DNA of 64,000 bases from positions 186,001 to 250,000 of the forward strand of contig NZ_QXFL01000001.1 of assembly GCF_003584125.1 (NCBI RefSeq). The letters are read 5' to 3'. A program made the position numbers and the translations under genes. Under the pieces are notes generated by a model. It was not told the DNA's origin, searched no databases, and was given only the letters and a program-made list of their open reading frames with translations. Of this stretch, positions 27,400-38,050 are shown in pieces. Source of the DNA: Aurantiacibacter zhengii. Its GTDB lineage: Bacteria > Pseudomonadota > Alphaproteobacteria > Sphingomonadales > Sphingomonadaceae. The first letter of the stretch is position 1; every line of letters begins with the position of its first letter.

Positions 27400-28358
27400 C
27401 AGGCGCCCTTCCCTTCCTTCGCCCTCTGCTTTTCCAGCCGGGCTTCCCGTGCGGCGCGCATTTCGGCGAAATCATCGCCGGCGTGGTAGCTGGAACGGGT
27501 CAGCGGCGTGGCGGCCACCTGAAGGAAACCTTTCGCACGGGCGATGGAGCCGAACGCGTCGAACGCCTTTGGCGTCACGAAATCTTCGACCTTGGCGTGT
27601 TTTGGCGTGGGCTGAAGGTACTGGCCCATGGTGATGAAATCGACATCCGCGCTGCGCATGTCGTCCATTACCTGGTGCACTTCCAGACGCTGTTCGCCTA
27701 GGCCCAGCATGATACCGGACTTGGTGAAGATCAGCGGGTTGTGGCTCTTCACCTCTTCCAGCAGCCGTAGCGAAGCATAATAGCGCGCCCCGGGCCGGAT
27801 GGTGGGATAGAGACGCGGCACCGTTTCGAGGTTGTGGTTGTAAACATCTGGCCCGGCTTCACAAATCGCTTCGACCGCCGCACGCATCTTGCCCCGGAAA
27901 TCGGGCGTGAGGATCTCGATGGTCGTGTCGGGTGTCTCGCGTCGCAGCGCCTTGATCACTTTCACAAACTGGTTCGCGCCGCCATCGGGCAGGTCGTCGC
28001 GGTCGACGCTGGTGATGACGATGTGTTCGAGGCCCATCTTGGCCGCGGCGATGGCGGTGTTCTCCGGCTCCATCGGATCGACCATGCGGGGCATGCCCGT
28101 TTTCACGTTGCAGAACGCGCAGGCCCTAGTGCAGACATCGCCAAGGATCATCACCGTGGCGTGCTTTTTCTCCCAGCATTCCCCGATATTCGGACATGCC
28201 GCCTCTTCGCAGACGGTGTTCAGGTTGAGGTCGCGCATCAGCTTGCGCGTTTCCTGAAAACCCTTGCTGGTCGGCGCTTTCACGCGAATCCAGTCCGGCT
28301 TGCGCTGACGGGCCGGGCGTTCTTCTTCCGGGGCGGGTGCAGATGAGAGGTCGTTCAT
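27399..28358 (-). CDS. lipA: Lipoyl synthase
   Basis: 319-residue radical-SAM enzyme inserting two sulfurs into octanoyl-lysine to form lipoyl groups. The auxiliary cluster motif is [12 protein letters not shown]; the radical-SAM motif is [13 protein letters not shown]. Later family marks include [38 protein letters not shown] and [17 protein letters not shown]. It supplies the cofactor for PdhC (2560) and LpdA. One-base overlap with ratA suggests a two-gene operon. Confidence 0.97.
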   Translation of the reverse strand: MNDLSSAPAPEEERPARQRKPDWIRVKAPTSKGFQETRKLMRDLNLNTVCEEAACPNIGECWEKKHATVMILGDVCTRACAFCNVKTGMPRMVDPMEPENTAIAAAKMGLEHIVITSVDRDDLPDGGANQFVKVIKALRRETPDTTIEILTPDFRGKMRAAVEAICEAGPDVYNHNLETVPRLYPTIRPGARYYASLRLLEEVKSHNPLIFTKSGIMLGLGEQRLEVHQVMDDMRSADVDFITMGQYLQPTPKHAKVEDFVTPKAFDAFGSIARAKGFLQVAATPLTRSSYHAGDDFAEMRAAREARLEKQRAKEGKGA

Positions 28359-28452
28359 TGGCTGCCCACTTAGTGCCCTACCCTCGACTGGGCAACCCGC
28401 ATGACCTTCAGCCCACTTGCCGAATCTGGAAAATCACGGCAGCGATAGTCGC

Positions 28453-29088
28453 ATGAAGACATTTGACCAAATGATCGGCGGCTACAGCCGCTTTCGCGAG
28501 ACCGATTGGGAACAGCAGCGTGAGCGCTGGGAGGAGCTGAAGGAAGGCCAGTCGCCGCAGGTTATGGTGATATCCTGTTCCGATAGCCGGGTGGACCCTG
28601 CACAGATTTTCGACGTAGCTCCCGGTGAGCTGTTCGTCGTGCGCAATGTCGCTGCCCTCGTGCCCCCGTTCGAAACCACGCCAGGCCGCCACGGTGTGTC
28701 CGCGGCGCTTGAATTTGCGGTGCAGTTCCTGAAGGTGAAGGAAGTCGTGGTCATGGGCCACGGCATGTGCGGCGGCTGCCAGGCCGCGCTGACGCAAGAC
28801 TTGCACGGCAATGAACTTGGTGCCGGGGGGTTCGTTGCTCACTGGATCGACATGCTGGACGAAACGCGTGGGCCCATTGCTGAAAAGCTCGGCACCACCG
28901 GCCGCGAGGCGGAACGCGCCATGGAACTGGCAGCCGTGAAAGTCAGCCTTGCCAACCTGCGCACTTTCCCGTGCGTGCAGGAAAAGGAAGCCGCTGGAGA
29001 ACTGGGCCTGCGCGGTGCTTACTTCGCCATTTCCGATGGCATCCTGCATTTGCTGGACGAGGAAAGCGGAGAATTCCGACCGGCATAA
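28453..29088 (+). CDS. Beta-class carbonic anhydrase
   Basis: 211-residue zinc enzyme interconverting CO2 and bicarbonate. Zinc ligands and the Asp-Arg dyad are in VISCSDSRVDPAQIF, with His and the second Cys in MGHGMCGGCQAAL. ATG 28453 (MKTFDQMIGGYSRF) is used; a TTG at 28417 would add twelve residues. No signal peptide, so cytoplasmic. It is followed by a clear terminator. Confidence 0.94.
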   Translation: MKTFDQMIGGYSRFRETDWEQQRERWEELKEGQSPQVMVISCSDSRVDPAQIFDVAPGELFVVRNVAALVPPFETTPGRHGVSAALEFAVQFLKVKEVVVMGHGMCGGCQAALTQDLHGNELGAGGFVAHWIDMLDETRGPIAEKLGTTGREAERAMELAAVKVSLANLRTFPCVQEKEAAGELGLRGAYFAISDGILHLLDEESGEFRPA

Positions 29089-29093
29089 GAAAT

Positions 29094-29126
29094 CCCCCGC
29101 GCCATTGCTGACGCGGGGGCTTTTTT
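29094..29126. terminator. Rho-independent terminator between carbonic anhydrase and ompA-like gene
   Basis: Perfect 8-bp GC stem (CCCCCGCG 29094-29101 with CGCGGGGG 29112-29119), 10-base loop, then C and six T. It terminates the carbonic anhydrase transcript. The convergent OmpA-like gene ends 19 bases beyond it, but on that side there is no U tract. Confidence 0.9.
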
Positions 29127-29144
29127 CTCAGCCAGCCAGTTGGC

Positions 29145-30062
29145 TTACATGTTGTCGACAGCCTTGCTGACGAGGATGTTCACTGAAACGCGGCGGTTCT
29201 GTGCCCGCCCGGCCGGCGTGGTGTTGTCGGCCAGCGGATCTGCCTCGGCCATGCCGGTCGGCGTCAGCATGCGCCACGGCTGCCAGTCACACTGCTGCTG
29301 GAGATAGTTGACCACACGGCCCGCGCGGCGTTCGCTCAGCGTCTGGTTGTAGTCATAGTCCCCGACATCGTCGGTATAGCCGACCACGAGCAGCAGGGCA
29401 TTATCCATGCCGCCAGCTTCACGCGCGGTGTCGCACAGCTCGCGCTGCGAAGCGGGAGTGAGGTTCCATTTGCCGGTGTCGAAATAGACATTGGCCGTTC
29501 CGCGAACGTTATACTGGTCGATATTGGCAACGCGGCCGCGCAGCGCTTCGGTAGCAACCGCGTTTTCCTCGATCGCCATCTCGTTCTCGGTGAAACGCTG
29601 GTTCGTCGCGCCGCGGATCATGGCTGCGGTCTCGAGGTCATCGTCCTTGAAGCGGACACGGCTGGCCACCAGCCCGCCTTCCCATTGCACGGTCTCGACA
29701 GTCACCGGCAGGCCGTTGAGCAGCGAGTCACGGCCCAGTTCGGTCCGGCCAAGGCCCAGGAAGCCACCGCGCGCACGAATGTCGGTCGTGTCGGCAACGA
29801 AGACCGTGGTGCTCTGCCCGTTCTCTGCCGTCACCTGCATTTCACGGCCGCGACGCTGCGAGATGAAACCGTCGATCTCCGGCCCATCTTCCAGCCCGGA
29901 AAGATCGCTTGGCAGCGTACCGTAGACATCGATCCGGTCGGTCTGGACGTTCGCCTGGGCGCTGGCGGGACGAAGCTCCTGCGCGGAAAGCGAGCCGGAA
30001 GCGGGGAGCGCCATGGCGGCGACAAGGGCAAGGCCCAGAGGCTTGTGGGAATTGATCTTCAT
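29145..30062 (-). CDS. OmpA-family protein with periplasmic DUF5666-like part
   Basis: 305 residues: signal peptide (1-27, cut after LSAQ), an N-terminal beta-rich region that speaks of small barrels (DVYGTLPSDLSGLEDGPEIDGFISQ ... VRFKDDDLETA), and a C-terminal OmpA peptidoglycan-binding domain at about 190-300 (ANVYFDTGKWNLTP, VVGYTDDVGDYDYNQTLSERRA, AQNRRVSVNI). No long membrane barrel is evident, so it is probably a periplasmic wall-bound protein. ATG 30062 has a strong AAGGAG. It converges on the carbonic anhydrase gene. Confidence 0.85.
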   Translation of the reverse strand: MKINSHKPLGLALVAAMALPASGSLSAQELRPASAQANVQTDRIDVYGTLPSDLSGLEDGPEIDGFISQRRGREMQVTAENGQSTTVFVADTTDIRARGGFLGLGRTELGRDSLLNGLPVTVETVQWEGGLVASRVRFKDDDLETAAMIRGATNQRFTENEMAIEENAVATEALRGRVANIDQYNVRGTANVYFDTGKWNLTPASQRELCDTAREAGGMDNALLLVVGYTDDVGDYDYNQTLSERRAGRVVNYLQQQCDWQPWRMLTPTGMAEADPLADNTTPAGRAQNRRVSVNILVSKAVDNM

Positions 30063-30408
30063 CTTGAAACTCCTTCGAAACGATCAGGCCGGCACGGCGC
30101 GTGATGCACTGCTGCTGGCCCGCAAGAACTTGTGCGGTCTCCATATATTCACGTTGATGCGCATCAGGGCTTTCGACCGGACCGCGCTTCAAACGTGGCT
30201 CCTGTTAAGATTTCCCTGTCGCGAAAATGAACGCGGGTGAAAGACTGGCAAATCGAGGGACCGCAAGAGCGCCCCTTGCGATAGACCGAGTGCCTGCAAC
30301 CTAGGGCGCGACACTTTTCTGCCGCAATCTGTGACATGAAAATCCCGCGAAGGATTGCGGCCTTGCCCGCACTTGCTTTCCGCGAGCGGTGCCGCCATTT
30401 CATCGCCC
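30063..30408. other. 346-base divergent intergenic region
   Basis: Separates the OmpA-like gene (minus) from the NYN gene (plus) and must hold both promoters. Visible structure is limited to a 6-bp hairpin (CGCAAG 30262-30267 with CTTGCG 30275-30280). No GGAAC-type or clear TTGACA/TATAAT pair is found, and no convincing open frame. Confidence 0.5.
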
Positions 30409-31119
30409 ATGCCTGAAGCCAATCTAAAGAACATCGCCCTGCTCATCGATGCAGACAATGCCAGCCATCACGGTATCGACCCGGTGCTGACCGTTCTGGC
30501 AGAGCTGGGGCAGGTTAATATCCGCAGGGCCTATGGCAACTGGGCCAAGCCCGCCCTCTCCAACTGGAATCAGATTTCGCACCGCTACGGCCTCCAGCCG
30601 GTGCAGCAGTTCGACCTGACCAAGGGCAAGAACGCCACCGATATTGCCATGACCATCGATGCCATCGACCTGCTGAATGCAGGCAAGGTGGACGGTTTCG
30701 GTATCATGAGCAGCGACAGCGACTTCACGCCGCTGGTTACCCGTCTGCGGCAGGACGGCCTTATTGTCTATGGCTTCGGCAGCGAGAAGGCGCCCAACGC
30801 TTTCAAGACGGCCTGTACCCGCTACATCGATGTTGACCAGCTTATCCGCACCTCTTCGGATGACACCAAGCCCGGTAGCGGCGGCGCGATCGACTCCGAA
30901 TTGATCGAGCTGCTCGGTGCCGCGTGGAAAGCTGCCAGCCGCGATGACGAAGGGTTCGCCCGCCTGCACGAGGTGGGCCAGATCGCCGGTAACCGTTCCA
31001 GCTTCGACGTGCGTAACCATGGGTTCAAGCGGCTGTCGGACCTGATGCAAGCGGCGGGTGAGAACTTCAAGATGGAACGTCGCGACGACAAGCAGCTTTA
31101 CGTGAAGCGACTGCGCTGA
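30409..31119 (+). CDS. NYN-domain nuclease with OST-HTH/LOTUS domain
   Basis: 236 residues. The NYN (PIN-like) ribonuclease domain covers about 5-150: acidic residues in LLIDADNASHHG, KGKNATDIAMTIDAIDLL and MSSDSDFTPLV are the expected metal ligands. A C-terminal OST-HTH/LOTUS domain at about 165-236 (LIELLGAAWKAASRDDEGFARLHEVG...NHGFKRLSDLMQAAG) probably binds RNA. This is the LabA/DUF88 architecture; an RNA-processing or degradation role is likely. ATG 30409 is preferred to an upstream alternative frame start at 30355. Confidence 0.9.
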   Translation: MPEANLKNIALLIDADNASHHGIDPVLTVLAELGQVNIRRAYGNWAKPALSNWNQISHRYGLQPVQQFDLTKGKNATDIAMTIDAIDLLNAGKVDGFGIMSSDSDFTPLVTRLRQDGLIVYGFGSEKAPNAFKTACTRYIDVDQLIRTSSDDTKPGSGGAIDSELIELLGAAWKAASRDDEGFARLHEVGQIAGNRSSFDVRNHGFKRLSDLMQAAGENFKMERRDDKQLYVKRLR

Positions 31120-31274
31120 CAGCGCCTTCCGCGCGCTTTCCTACAAGTCTGGCTATCAGGTCATGTGGCGGGCGATGGTCTTGCCCTGCCCCACCCACCT
31201 CGAACTGCGCCGATCGCCAGGCAAGCCAATGGTTTGCTGGCGTAAACGCCCGGCGGCGACATTCTCCCCTGAAC

Positions 31275-31292
31275 GGTGTTCCAGGTGTTCCA
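31275..31292 (+). repeat. Tandem 9-bp direct repeat GGTGTTCCA
   Basis: Two head-to-tail copies of GGTGTTCCA, 83 bases before the DUF1206 gene, in a 255-base gene-free stretch. Could be paired half-sites of a regulator; nothing else is seen there. Confidence 0.3.
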
Positions 31293-31374
31293 GATTAACT
31301 GCCTGCCTGCGCATCTCGGCACAAACATGCGCTTCGCCCGTTGCTGGGGAAACGGTTCAGAGGAGTAACCCCGC

Positions 31375-32193
31375 ATGGTCGACAAGTCCGAGAAGTTCAA
31401 TTGGTTGGTACGGGTGGGCTACTTCAGCCGCGCCATCCTCTATTCGGTCGTCGGCCTCATCGCCCTCACCAGCGCTGGCAAGATTGCAAACGGGACGAAC
31501 GGCGTATTCCTCGCCATCGAGGACTTCCCCGCCGGCACCGCGATCCTGTGGATCATGGTAGTCGGCCTCACCGCGTATGGCCTCTTCCGCCTGTGTTCGC
31601 CTCTTTTCGACATCGAAAACGAAGGCTCCGACGCGAAGGGCTGGGGTAAGCGCCTCGGCCACCTCGGCAGTGCCATCGGCCACTTTGCGCTGGCATTCTC
31701 GGCCTACAAGTTCGCCAGCAGCGAAGGCAGTGGATCGGGTGATGGCGGCTCCGGCGGTGGCGGCGCGCAGGAAGCGGCTTCCGGCGTACTGTCCATGGAA
31801 TTTGGCGGCATCATCCTCGGCCTGCTTGGGATTGCCTTCTTTATCGCCGCATTTGCCCAAGGCAAAAAGGCAGTCACTGGTGAATTCATGAACCGCATTT
31901 CCGCACAGGCACCAGATCATACCCGCACGATCGGAGCGATTGGCTACGCGGCCCGCGCCGTTGTGTTCGTGGTGATCGGCTGGTCGCTGTTCCAGGCTGG
32001 CTTCATGTCGGCCGGCGGCGAACAGGTTAAGACGCTTGGCGACGCTGTCGCGAGCCTTGCCGATGATGGCTTCATCTTCACTCTGGTCGCTATCGGCCTG
32101 ATCGCCTTTGGCATCCTGTCGCTGATACTCGCCCGCTACCGGATCATTCCGGAAATGGGCCCCGATGGAAAGGTCCCCCATTTCCGCGCATGA
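31375..32193 (+). CDS. DUF1206 membrane protein
   Basis: 272 residues with six hydrophobic helices arranged as three copies of a two-helix unit, each beginning with a G-Y-xx-(R/K)-A-like turn (VGYFSRAILYSVVGLIAL, LGHLGSAIGHFALAF, IGYAARAVVFVVIGW). This triple repeat defines DUF1206. A Gly/Ser-rich loop lies between units 2 and 3 (GSGSGDGGSGGGG). ATG 31375 follows AGAGGAG. It overlaps the glutaredoxin-MauE gene by four bases, so the two are probably one unit. Function unknown. Confidence 0.9.
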   Translation: MVDKSEKFNWLVRVGYFSRAILYSVVGLIALTSAGKIANGTNGVFLAIEDFPAGTAILWIMVVGLTAYGLFRLCSPLFDIENEGSDAKGWGKRLGHLGSAIGHFALAFSAYKFASSEGSGSGDGGSGGGGAQEAASGVLSMEFGGIILGLLGIAFFIAAFAQGKKAVTGEFMNRISAQAPDHTRTIGAIGYAARAVVFVVIGWSLFQAGFMSAGGEQVKTLGDAVASLADDGFIFTLVAIGLIAFGILSLILARYRIIPEMGPDGKVPHFRA

Positions 32194-32984
32194 GCGACAT
32201 GAGCAACACACCCGATACCCAGGCCAGTTCAGGGGCGCGCGGTCAAAAGACCGCGCGCCTCCATCGCATGGTGATGGAAAAGCACGTCTGTCCCTATGGC
32301 CTGAAGGCAAAATGGCTGCTGGAGCGTAAAGGTTACACAGTCGAAGACCACTACCTCACCAATCGCGAGGAAACCGACGCGTTCAAGGAAAAGCATGGCG
32401 TGAAGACTACCCCGCAGGTTTTCATCGACGATGAACGGATCGGGGGATACGATGCGCTGCGCAAGCACTTCGGCAATCCGCCAAAGGACGATAGCGAGAC
32501 CAGCTACACCCCGGTCATCGCGGTATTCGCAGTGGGTCTTGGACTGGCGCTGGCGCTCAGCTGGTGGAGCTTTGGCACGCCGCTGACGATCCGCGCGGGC
32601 GAATGGTTCGTCGCTTTCTCGATGGCGATGCTCGCCATGCTGAAGCTGCAGGATGTGGAGCAGTTCTCCACCATGTTCCTCGGCTACGACCTGCTGGCGA
32701 AGCGATGGGTGCCCTATGCCTACCTCTACCCGTTCCTGGAAGCGGGAGCCGCCATCCTGATGGCAGGCCGGGTGCTGCCGTGGATATCCATACCCGTCGC
32801 ACTGGTTATCGGTACGATCGGCGCGGTCAGCGTATTCTACGCCGTCTATATCCAGAAGCGCGAGATTAAGTGCGCCTGCGTGGGGGGTAGCGCAAATGTC
32901 CCGCTTGGCTTCGTCTCGCTGACGGAAAACCTTGCCATGATCGGCATGGGCATCTGGATGCTGGTGCGCCCCGCCCTGATATAG
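32190..32984 (+). CDS. Glutaredoxin-MauE membrane fusion protein
   Basis: 264 residues with two parts. Residues about 22-92 form a glutaredoxin domain with a monothiol active site (CPYGLKAKWLLERKG) and the cis-Pro loop TTPQVFIDDERIGGYD. Residues about 105-262 form a four-helix MauE/DoxX-like membrane domain with a CAC motif (IKCACVGGS) near the last helix. MauE-type proteins pass electrons or metals across the membrane for disulfide maturation. The fusion suggests a thiol-relay coupling cytoplasmic glutathione to the membrane; that is inference. It follows the DUF1206 gene with a four-base overlap. Confidence 0.85.
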   Translation: MSDMSNTPDTQASSGARGQKTARLHRMVMEKHVCPYGLKAKWLLERKGYTVEDHYLTNREETDAFKEKHGVKTTPQVFIDDERIGGYDALRKHFGNPPKDDSETSYTPVIAVFAVGLGLALALSWWSFGTPLTIRAGEWFVAFSMAMLAMLKLQDVEQFSTMFLGYDLLAKRWVPYAYLYPFLEAGAAILMAGRVLPWISIPVALVIGTIGAVSVFYAVYIQKREIKCACVGGSANVPLGFVSLTENLAMIGMGIWMLVRPALI

Positions 32985-32987
32985 GCA

Positions 32988-33488
32988 TCACGCGCCGCAG
33001 GATACGGTGCCAGCCCCCTGGTATATGACCCGGTCCCACCGGTCCCGCAGCCAGACAGTCCCTTCGTAAAAGGCACTCCCGTTTGTGTCGTCTGTCCGCT
33101 TGCCGTCAATTTGCAGTCGCAGCGAATATTCGCGGCCGTTGTAAAGCGATCGGCTGTTGGCAGGCAGTTCGCGCGAGCCGGGATCGGCGGCAAACCGGAT
33201 AACATCTCCGTCTATCTTCACGAACGCATCGGCCTCACGCGCAATCACGCGGGCACCCATGCTGGTGCCGGGAGCGTACGAACAGGCAAGGCCGAACAGG
33301 TCGTTGGCTTCCATGTCAGGATAGAGCAGCGGTTCGGGCACGACTTCAATCAGCGGAGGTGCCTGGTCATTCGCCTCGCGCACGCGTTCCGCCAGTTCGC
33401 GATCCTGCTCCGCGCGCTCGGCATCGGTCAATTCATCGCCGCACGACGCAAGCGCAGCACCCAGGCAAAGGATTACAGCCCAGCGCAT
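32988..33488 (-). CDS. Small lipoprotein, unknown function
   Basis: 166 residues with signal peptide and lipobox (AALASC, Cys near 16), a charged coil (DELTDAERAEQDRELAERVREAND), then a small beta domain with cysteines in LFGLACSY and at the end (GTVSCGA), which may pair. It starts within the mutL stop (TGATG), so it is read through from mutL. No family is recognised. Confidence 0.72.
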   Translation of the reverse strand: MRWAVILCLGAALASCGDELTDAERAEQDRELAERVREANDQAPPLIEVVPEPLLYPDMEANDLFGLACSYAPGTSMGARVIAREADAFVKIDGDVIRFAADPGSRELPANSRSLYNGREYSLRLQIDGKRTDDTNGSAFYEGTVWLRDRWDRVIYQGAGTVSCGA

Positions 33489-35308
33489 CAATGCCTCCCG
33501 AACAGTTTTTCTACATCATCCATGGACAGTTTCACCCATGTCGGGCGACCATGGTTGCACTGCCCTGAACGCGGCGTGGCTTCCATCTCGCGCAGGAGTG
33601 CATTCATCTCGGCAACGTTCAACGTACGGCCGGCGCGAACCGATCCGTGACAGGCCATGGTCGCGAGGACATGCTCGATCTTCTCGCCCAGCAGCAGCGA
33701 AGCGCCGTGCTTGGCCAGATCGTCTGCCAGATCGACAAGCAATTTCGCCGGATCGGCTTTCTTAAGCGTTCCGGGTAAGGCGCGCACTAGCATCGCGTTG
33801 GGACCGAAGCGCTCGATCACCAGTCCAAGCGTCGCGAAATGATCGATCTGCTCTTCCAGGCGGTCGCAGGCGGGCTCGTCCATCTCGACAACCTCGGGCA
33901 TCAGCAGCGCCTGGCTGGCAGCTACCCGGTCGCCAGCACCCGCGGCGCGCAACCGTTCCAGCACGATGCGTTCATGCGCGGCGTGCTGGTCCACCAGCAC
34001 CAGCCCGTCGGATGCCTCCGCCACGATGTAGGTCTTGGCAACCTGCCCCCGGGCAATGCCAAGCGGATATTGCTCGGCGTTTTCCGGCAGCACCTCTGCG
34101 GTTTCCGCCCTCCCCTGCGGCGCGGCGAGGACATCTGCCTCGCTCGCCCAGTCCATCCGCGGCTCGGCAACGTGCGAAGTCGATGACCGCGAGGCGGACC
34201 AGTCGCGCCCGGCAAAGATCGATCGCAACGCAGCAGCCGGCTCGTCGCGCACCGGCTCCTGCTGCCAGCGACTCATCGCGCCGGAGTCGGGTGACTGTGC
34301 GGAACGGCGATCTCCGGTCGAAAGGGCCTGCCGCAAGCCGGAAACGATGAAACCGCGCACTGCCGCAGAATCGCGGAAACGAACCTCTGTCTTGGCGGGA
34401 TGGACGTTGACGTCGACATCGGCGTAAGGAATTTCGAGAAACAAGGCCAGCACCGCATGGCGATCGCGTGCCAGCATGTCGGCATAGGCACCGCGCACCG
34501 CGCCGGTGAGCAGGCGATCCTTCACCGGGCGACCGTTCACGAACAGGTACTGGTGATCGGCAATGCCGCGATTGTAGGTCGGCAGGCCGGCGATGCCGGT
34601 CAGTCGCATCGTGCCTTCACCGGAAGGCCGCTCAAGGTCCAGCGAGACCGCGTTATCCGCCAGTTCCCGCGCCACGATCTGCGCGACACGCGACTCGGTC
34701 CCCTCCCCGCCCTGCACCTGGAAGATGCGGCGTCTACCATGCTCGAACGTAAAGCCGATGTCGGGCCGCGCCATTGCAAGGCGCTTCACCACATCCTGGC
34801 AGGCGGCGTATTCACTGCGCGAAGTCCGCAGGAACTTGCGCCGTGCCGGTACCTTGCCGAACAGGTTCTCCACCCGCACCCGGGTGCCGGGGGGCAAGGC
34901 GGCAGGGCCTTCCTCTACCAGGGCCCCATGGTCGACGACCCGCCTCCACCCCTGATCGGCCCCGCGCACCCGGCTTTCCAGGGTTAGCCGGGACACGCTG
35001 CCAATCGAAGGCAAGGCCTCCCCGCGAAAGCCAAGTGTGCCGACCTGTTCGATCGCTTCATCGGGCAGTTTGGACGTGGCGTGCCGTTCGAGCGCCAGCG
35101 CCATCTCGTCGCTGGACATGCCGCAGCCATCGTCGGTAATCTCGATAGAACCCAGGCCGCCCTCGACAATCGAGACAGCAATGCGCGAGGCGCCAGCGTC
35201 GATGGCGTTCTCCACCAGTTCCTTCAATGCAGACGCCGGACGCTCCACCACCTCGCCAGCGGCGATGCGGTTGACGAGCGTTTCCGGAAGGCGACGAATT
35301 TGCGGCAT
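33488..35308 (-). CDS. mutL: DNA mismatch repair protein MutL
   Basis: 606-residue GHKL ATPase. N-terminal ATP motifs: LVENAIDAGASRIAV, ITDDGCGM and GTLGFRGEALPSI. A variable linker runs about 320-410. The C-terminal dimer domain carries the endonuclease motif DQHAAHERIVLE plus ACHGSVRAG and CNHGRPTWVKL, so this is a nicking MutL as expected in organisms without MutH. It is divergent from mreB. Confidence 0.96.
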   Translation of the reverse strand: MPQIRRLPETLVNRIAAGEVVERPASALKELVENAIDAGASRIAVSIVEGGLGSIEITDDGCGMSSDEMALALERHATSKLPDEAIEQVGTLGFRGEALPSIGSVSRLTLESRVRGADQGWRRVVDHGALVEEGPAALPPGTRVRVENLFGKVPARRKFLRTSRSEYAACQDVVKRLAMARPDIGFTFEHGRRRIFQVQGGEGTESRVAQIVARELADNAVSLDLERPSGEGTMRLTGIAGLPTYNRGIADHQYLFVNGRPVKDRLLTGAVRGAYADMLARDRHAVLALFLEIPYADVDVNVHPAKTEVRFRDSAAVRGFIVSGLRQALSTGDRRSAQSPDSGAMSRWQQEPVRDEPAAALRSIFAGRDWSASRSSTSHVAEPRMDWASEADVLAAPQGRAETAEVLPENAEQYPLGIARGQVAKTYIVAEASDGLVLVDQHAAHERIVLERLRAAGAGDRVAASQALLMPEVVEMDEPACDRLEEQIDHFATLGLVIERFGPNAMLVRALPGTLKKADPAKLLVDLADDLAKHGASLLLGEKIEHVLATMACHGSVRAGRTLNVAEMNALLREMEATPRSGQCNHGRPTWVKLSMDDVEKLFGRH

Positions 35309-35476
35309 CCAGCCATCCTATCGGCCACTCGCCGCATTTTCGAGGCGAACCGCGACAAAACTGCATGTTTGTCGACAAATTTTTTGGCCTTTACCGCAAT
35401 CAGGCGTTAAAGACCCGCCAATTCCTGAACACCTGCGGCGGATGCACGGAGTCTCTCCGTGACGAAGCTCACCTAA

Positions 35477-36538
<1,062 letters not shown>

Positions 36539-36569
36539 GCAGTGGAAGTTTCTGGAGGTACCGGCGGTT

Positions 36570-37493
36570 ATGGCGCCGCCATCGGCTAAGCGATCAGGTT
36601 CAAACAAGAAGGCGCAGCTAGGGCTGTTCGCCGGATATCTTGCTGCGGGTCTCGGGGCGACCCTTGGCTTGCTCCTGCTGGCAATCTCCCTCTGGCGTCC
36701 GGAAACCTTCAACGGGCTTCGCTCCATGGCCAGCGATGCTGCAGCACCTGTCGGTGAGGTAGGCGCCGCCGGCCGCGTGGGATCGCGCAATTTCTTCGAG
36801 GCGATTGCAGGCTATTACAACGCCGGAAGCAAGAATGCCGAGCTGGAGGAAGAAATCCGCATCGCCCGCGTTCGGCTGGCCGAGGCCCGGGCGCTGGAGC
36901 AAGAGAACGAACGGCTGCGCGCCGTTCTGCAACTTGTCGAAGGCGACGTGGAGCCGGTTACCACCGCCCGCCTGATCGGATCGACTTCCAGCAGCGCGCG
37001 GCGCTTTGCCTTCCTTTCCGCAGGAAGGCGTGACGGCGTGGCACCCGGCATGCCGGTCACATCGCCTCTTGGCCTGGTGGGCCGCGTTCTCGAAGTCGGC
37101 GCCAATACGTCTCGCGTCCTGTTGCTGACCGATACCGATAGCGTGGTTCCCGTTCGGCGTGCGACGGACAACACGGTCGCCTTCGCCGAAGGGCGCGCCG
37201 ACGGTTCGCTCCGCATCAGGCTGATAAACCTTGGCATCAACCCACTGAAGGAAGGCGACATTTTCGTGACGTCGGGTGCAGGGGGACTGTTCCATCCCGG
37301 CACGGCGGTGGCCATGGTGACAGAGGTGACAGACGACGGCGCGATCGGGCAACTGCTCAGCAATCCAGCCGCAACCGACGTCGTGATCGTCAAACCGATC
37401 TGGCAAGGCAATGTCGTGACAGACATGGACGCTCCGCTCGGTTCCGTCGATTCCGAAGGTGATGAGTCAAGCTCGTCGCAGGACGAAGAGTAA
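36570..37493 (+). CDS. mreC: Rod-shape determining protein MreC
   Basis: 307 residues: one N-terminal membrane helix (about 15-40), a coiled coil at about 85-125 (NAELEEEIRIARVRLAEARALEQENERL), then the double beta-barrel periplasmic domain (SARRFAFLSAGRRDGVAPGMPV, GLVGRVLEVGANTSRVLLLTD) and an acidic Ser-rich tail. It bridges MreB, PBP2 and RodA in the periplasm. The stop overlaps the mreD start. Confidence 0.95.
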   Translation: MAPPSAKRSGSNKKAQLGLFAGYLAAGLGATLGLLLLAISLWRPETFNGLRSMASDAAAPVGEVGAAGRVGSRNFFEAIAGYYNAGSKNAELEEEIRIARVRLAEARALEQENERLRAVLQLVEGDVEPVTTARLIGSTSSSARRFAFLSAGRRDGVAPGMPVTSPLGLVGRVLEVGANTSRVLLLTDTDSVVPVRRATDNTVAFAEGRADGSLRIRLINLGINPLKEGDIFVTSGAGGLFHPGTAVAMVTEVTDDGAIGQLLSNPAATDVVIVKPIWQGNVVTDMDAPLGSVDSEGDESSSSQDEE

Positions 37494-38047
37494 TGGAACG
37501 GCTGGCCACCCGCGCCCGGCGTGACGCTTATGGCAGCAAGATCAACCGCGACCACTCGCCGGTGCTCGCCTACGGCGTTCCGTGGATCACGATCATGCTC
37601 GGCTCGCTTACGCCATTGCTGCCGGTAATCGCGCCTGCGCCTATTCTTCCTCCGATGGGATACCTGCTGCTGCTCGCATGGCGACTGCTGCGCCCGGGTC
37701 TCCTGCCGATGTGGGCTGGCCTGCCGCTGGGCTTTTTCAACGATCTCTATTCCGGCCAGCCTATCGGCAGTGGCATATTCCTTTTTTCCATAACGATGAT
37801 CGCGCTGGAGCTTCTCGAGCTCCGCTTTCCCTGGCGCAGTTTCTGGCAGGACTGGCTGGTCGCAGCCCTGTTCATTCCGGTCTTCCTTCTGGCAAGCGCA
37901 CTGTTTTCAGGCACTTCGCTGGGAATTGCCAACCTGCCGCTGCTCATCCCCCAACTCTTGCTATCGGTGGTGGTGTTTCCCATTGTTGCAAAGATGGTTG
38001 CACTTCTCGACAGGTTTAGGCTGACGCGCGTGAGGCGGATCGGCTAG
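37493..38047 (+). CDS. mreD: Rod-shape determining protein MreD
   Basis: 184-residue polytopic inner-membrane protein with about five hydrophobic helices and the family stretch LGFFNDLYSGQPIGSGIFLFS. Starts in the mreC stop (TAATG) and ends three bases before mrdA, which fixes the identity despite weak sequence conservation in the family. Confidence 0.93.
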   Translation: MERLATRARRDAYGSKINRDHSPVLAYGVPWITIMLGSLTPLLPVIAPAPILPPMGYLLLLAWRLLRPGLLPMWAGLPLGFFNDLYSGQPIGSGIFLFSITMIALELLELRFPWRSFWQDWLVAALFIPVFLLASALFSGTSLGIANLPLLIPQLLLSVVVFPIVAKMVALLDRFRLTRVRRIG

Positions 38048-38050
38048 GCC

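Noticed and set aside
29842-30192. Minus-strand frame overlapping the start of the OmpA-like gene
   Set aside because: It runs into the signal-peptide region of a well-supported gene in another frame and resembles no family.
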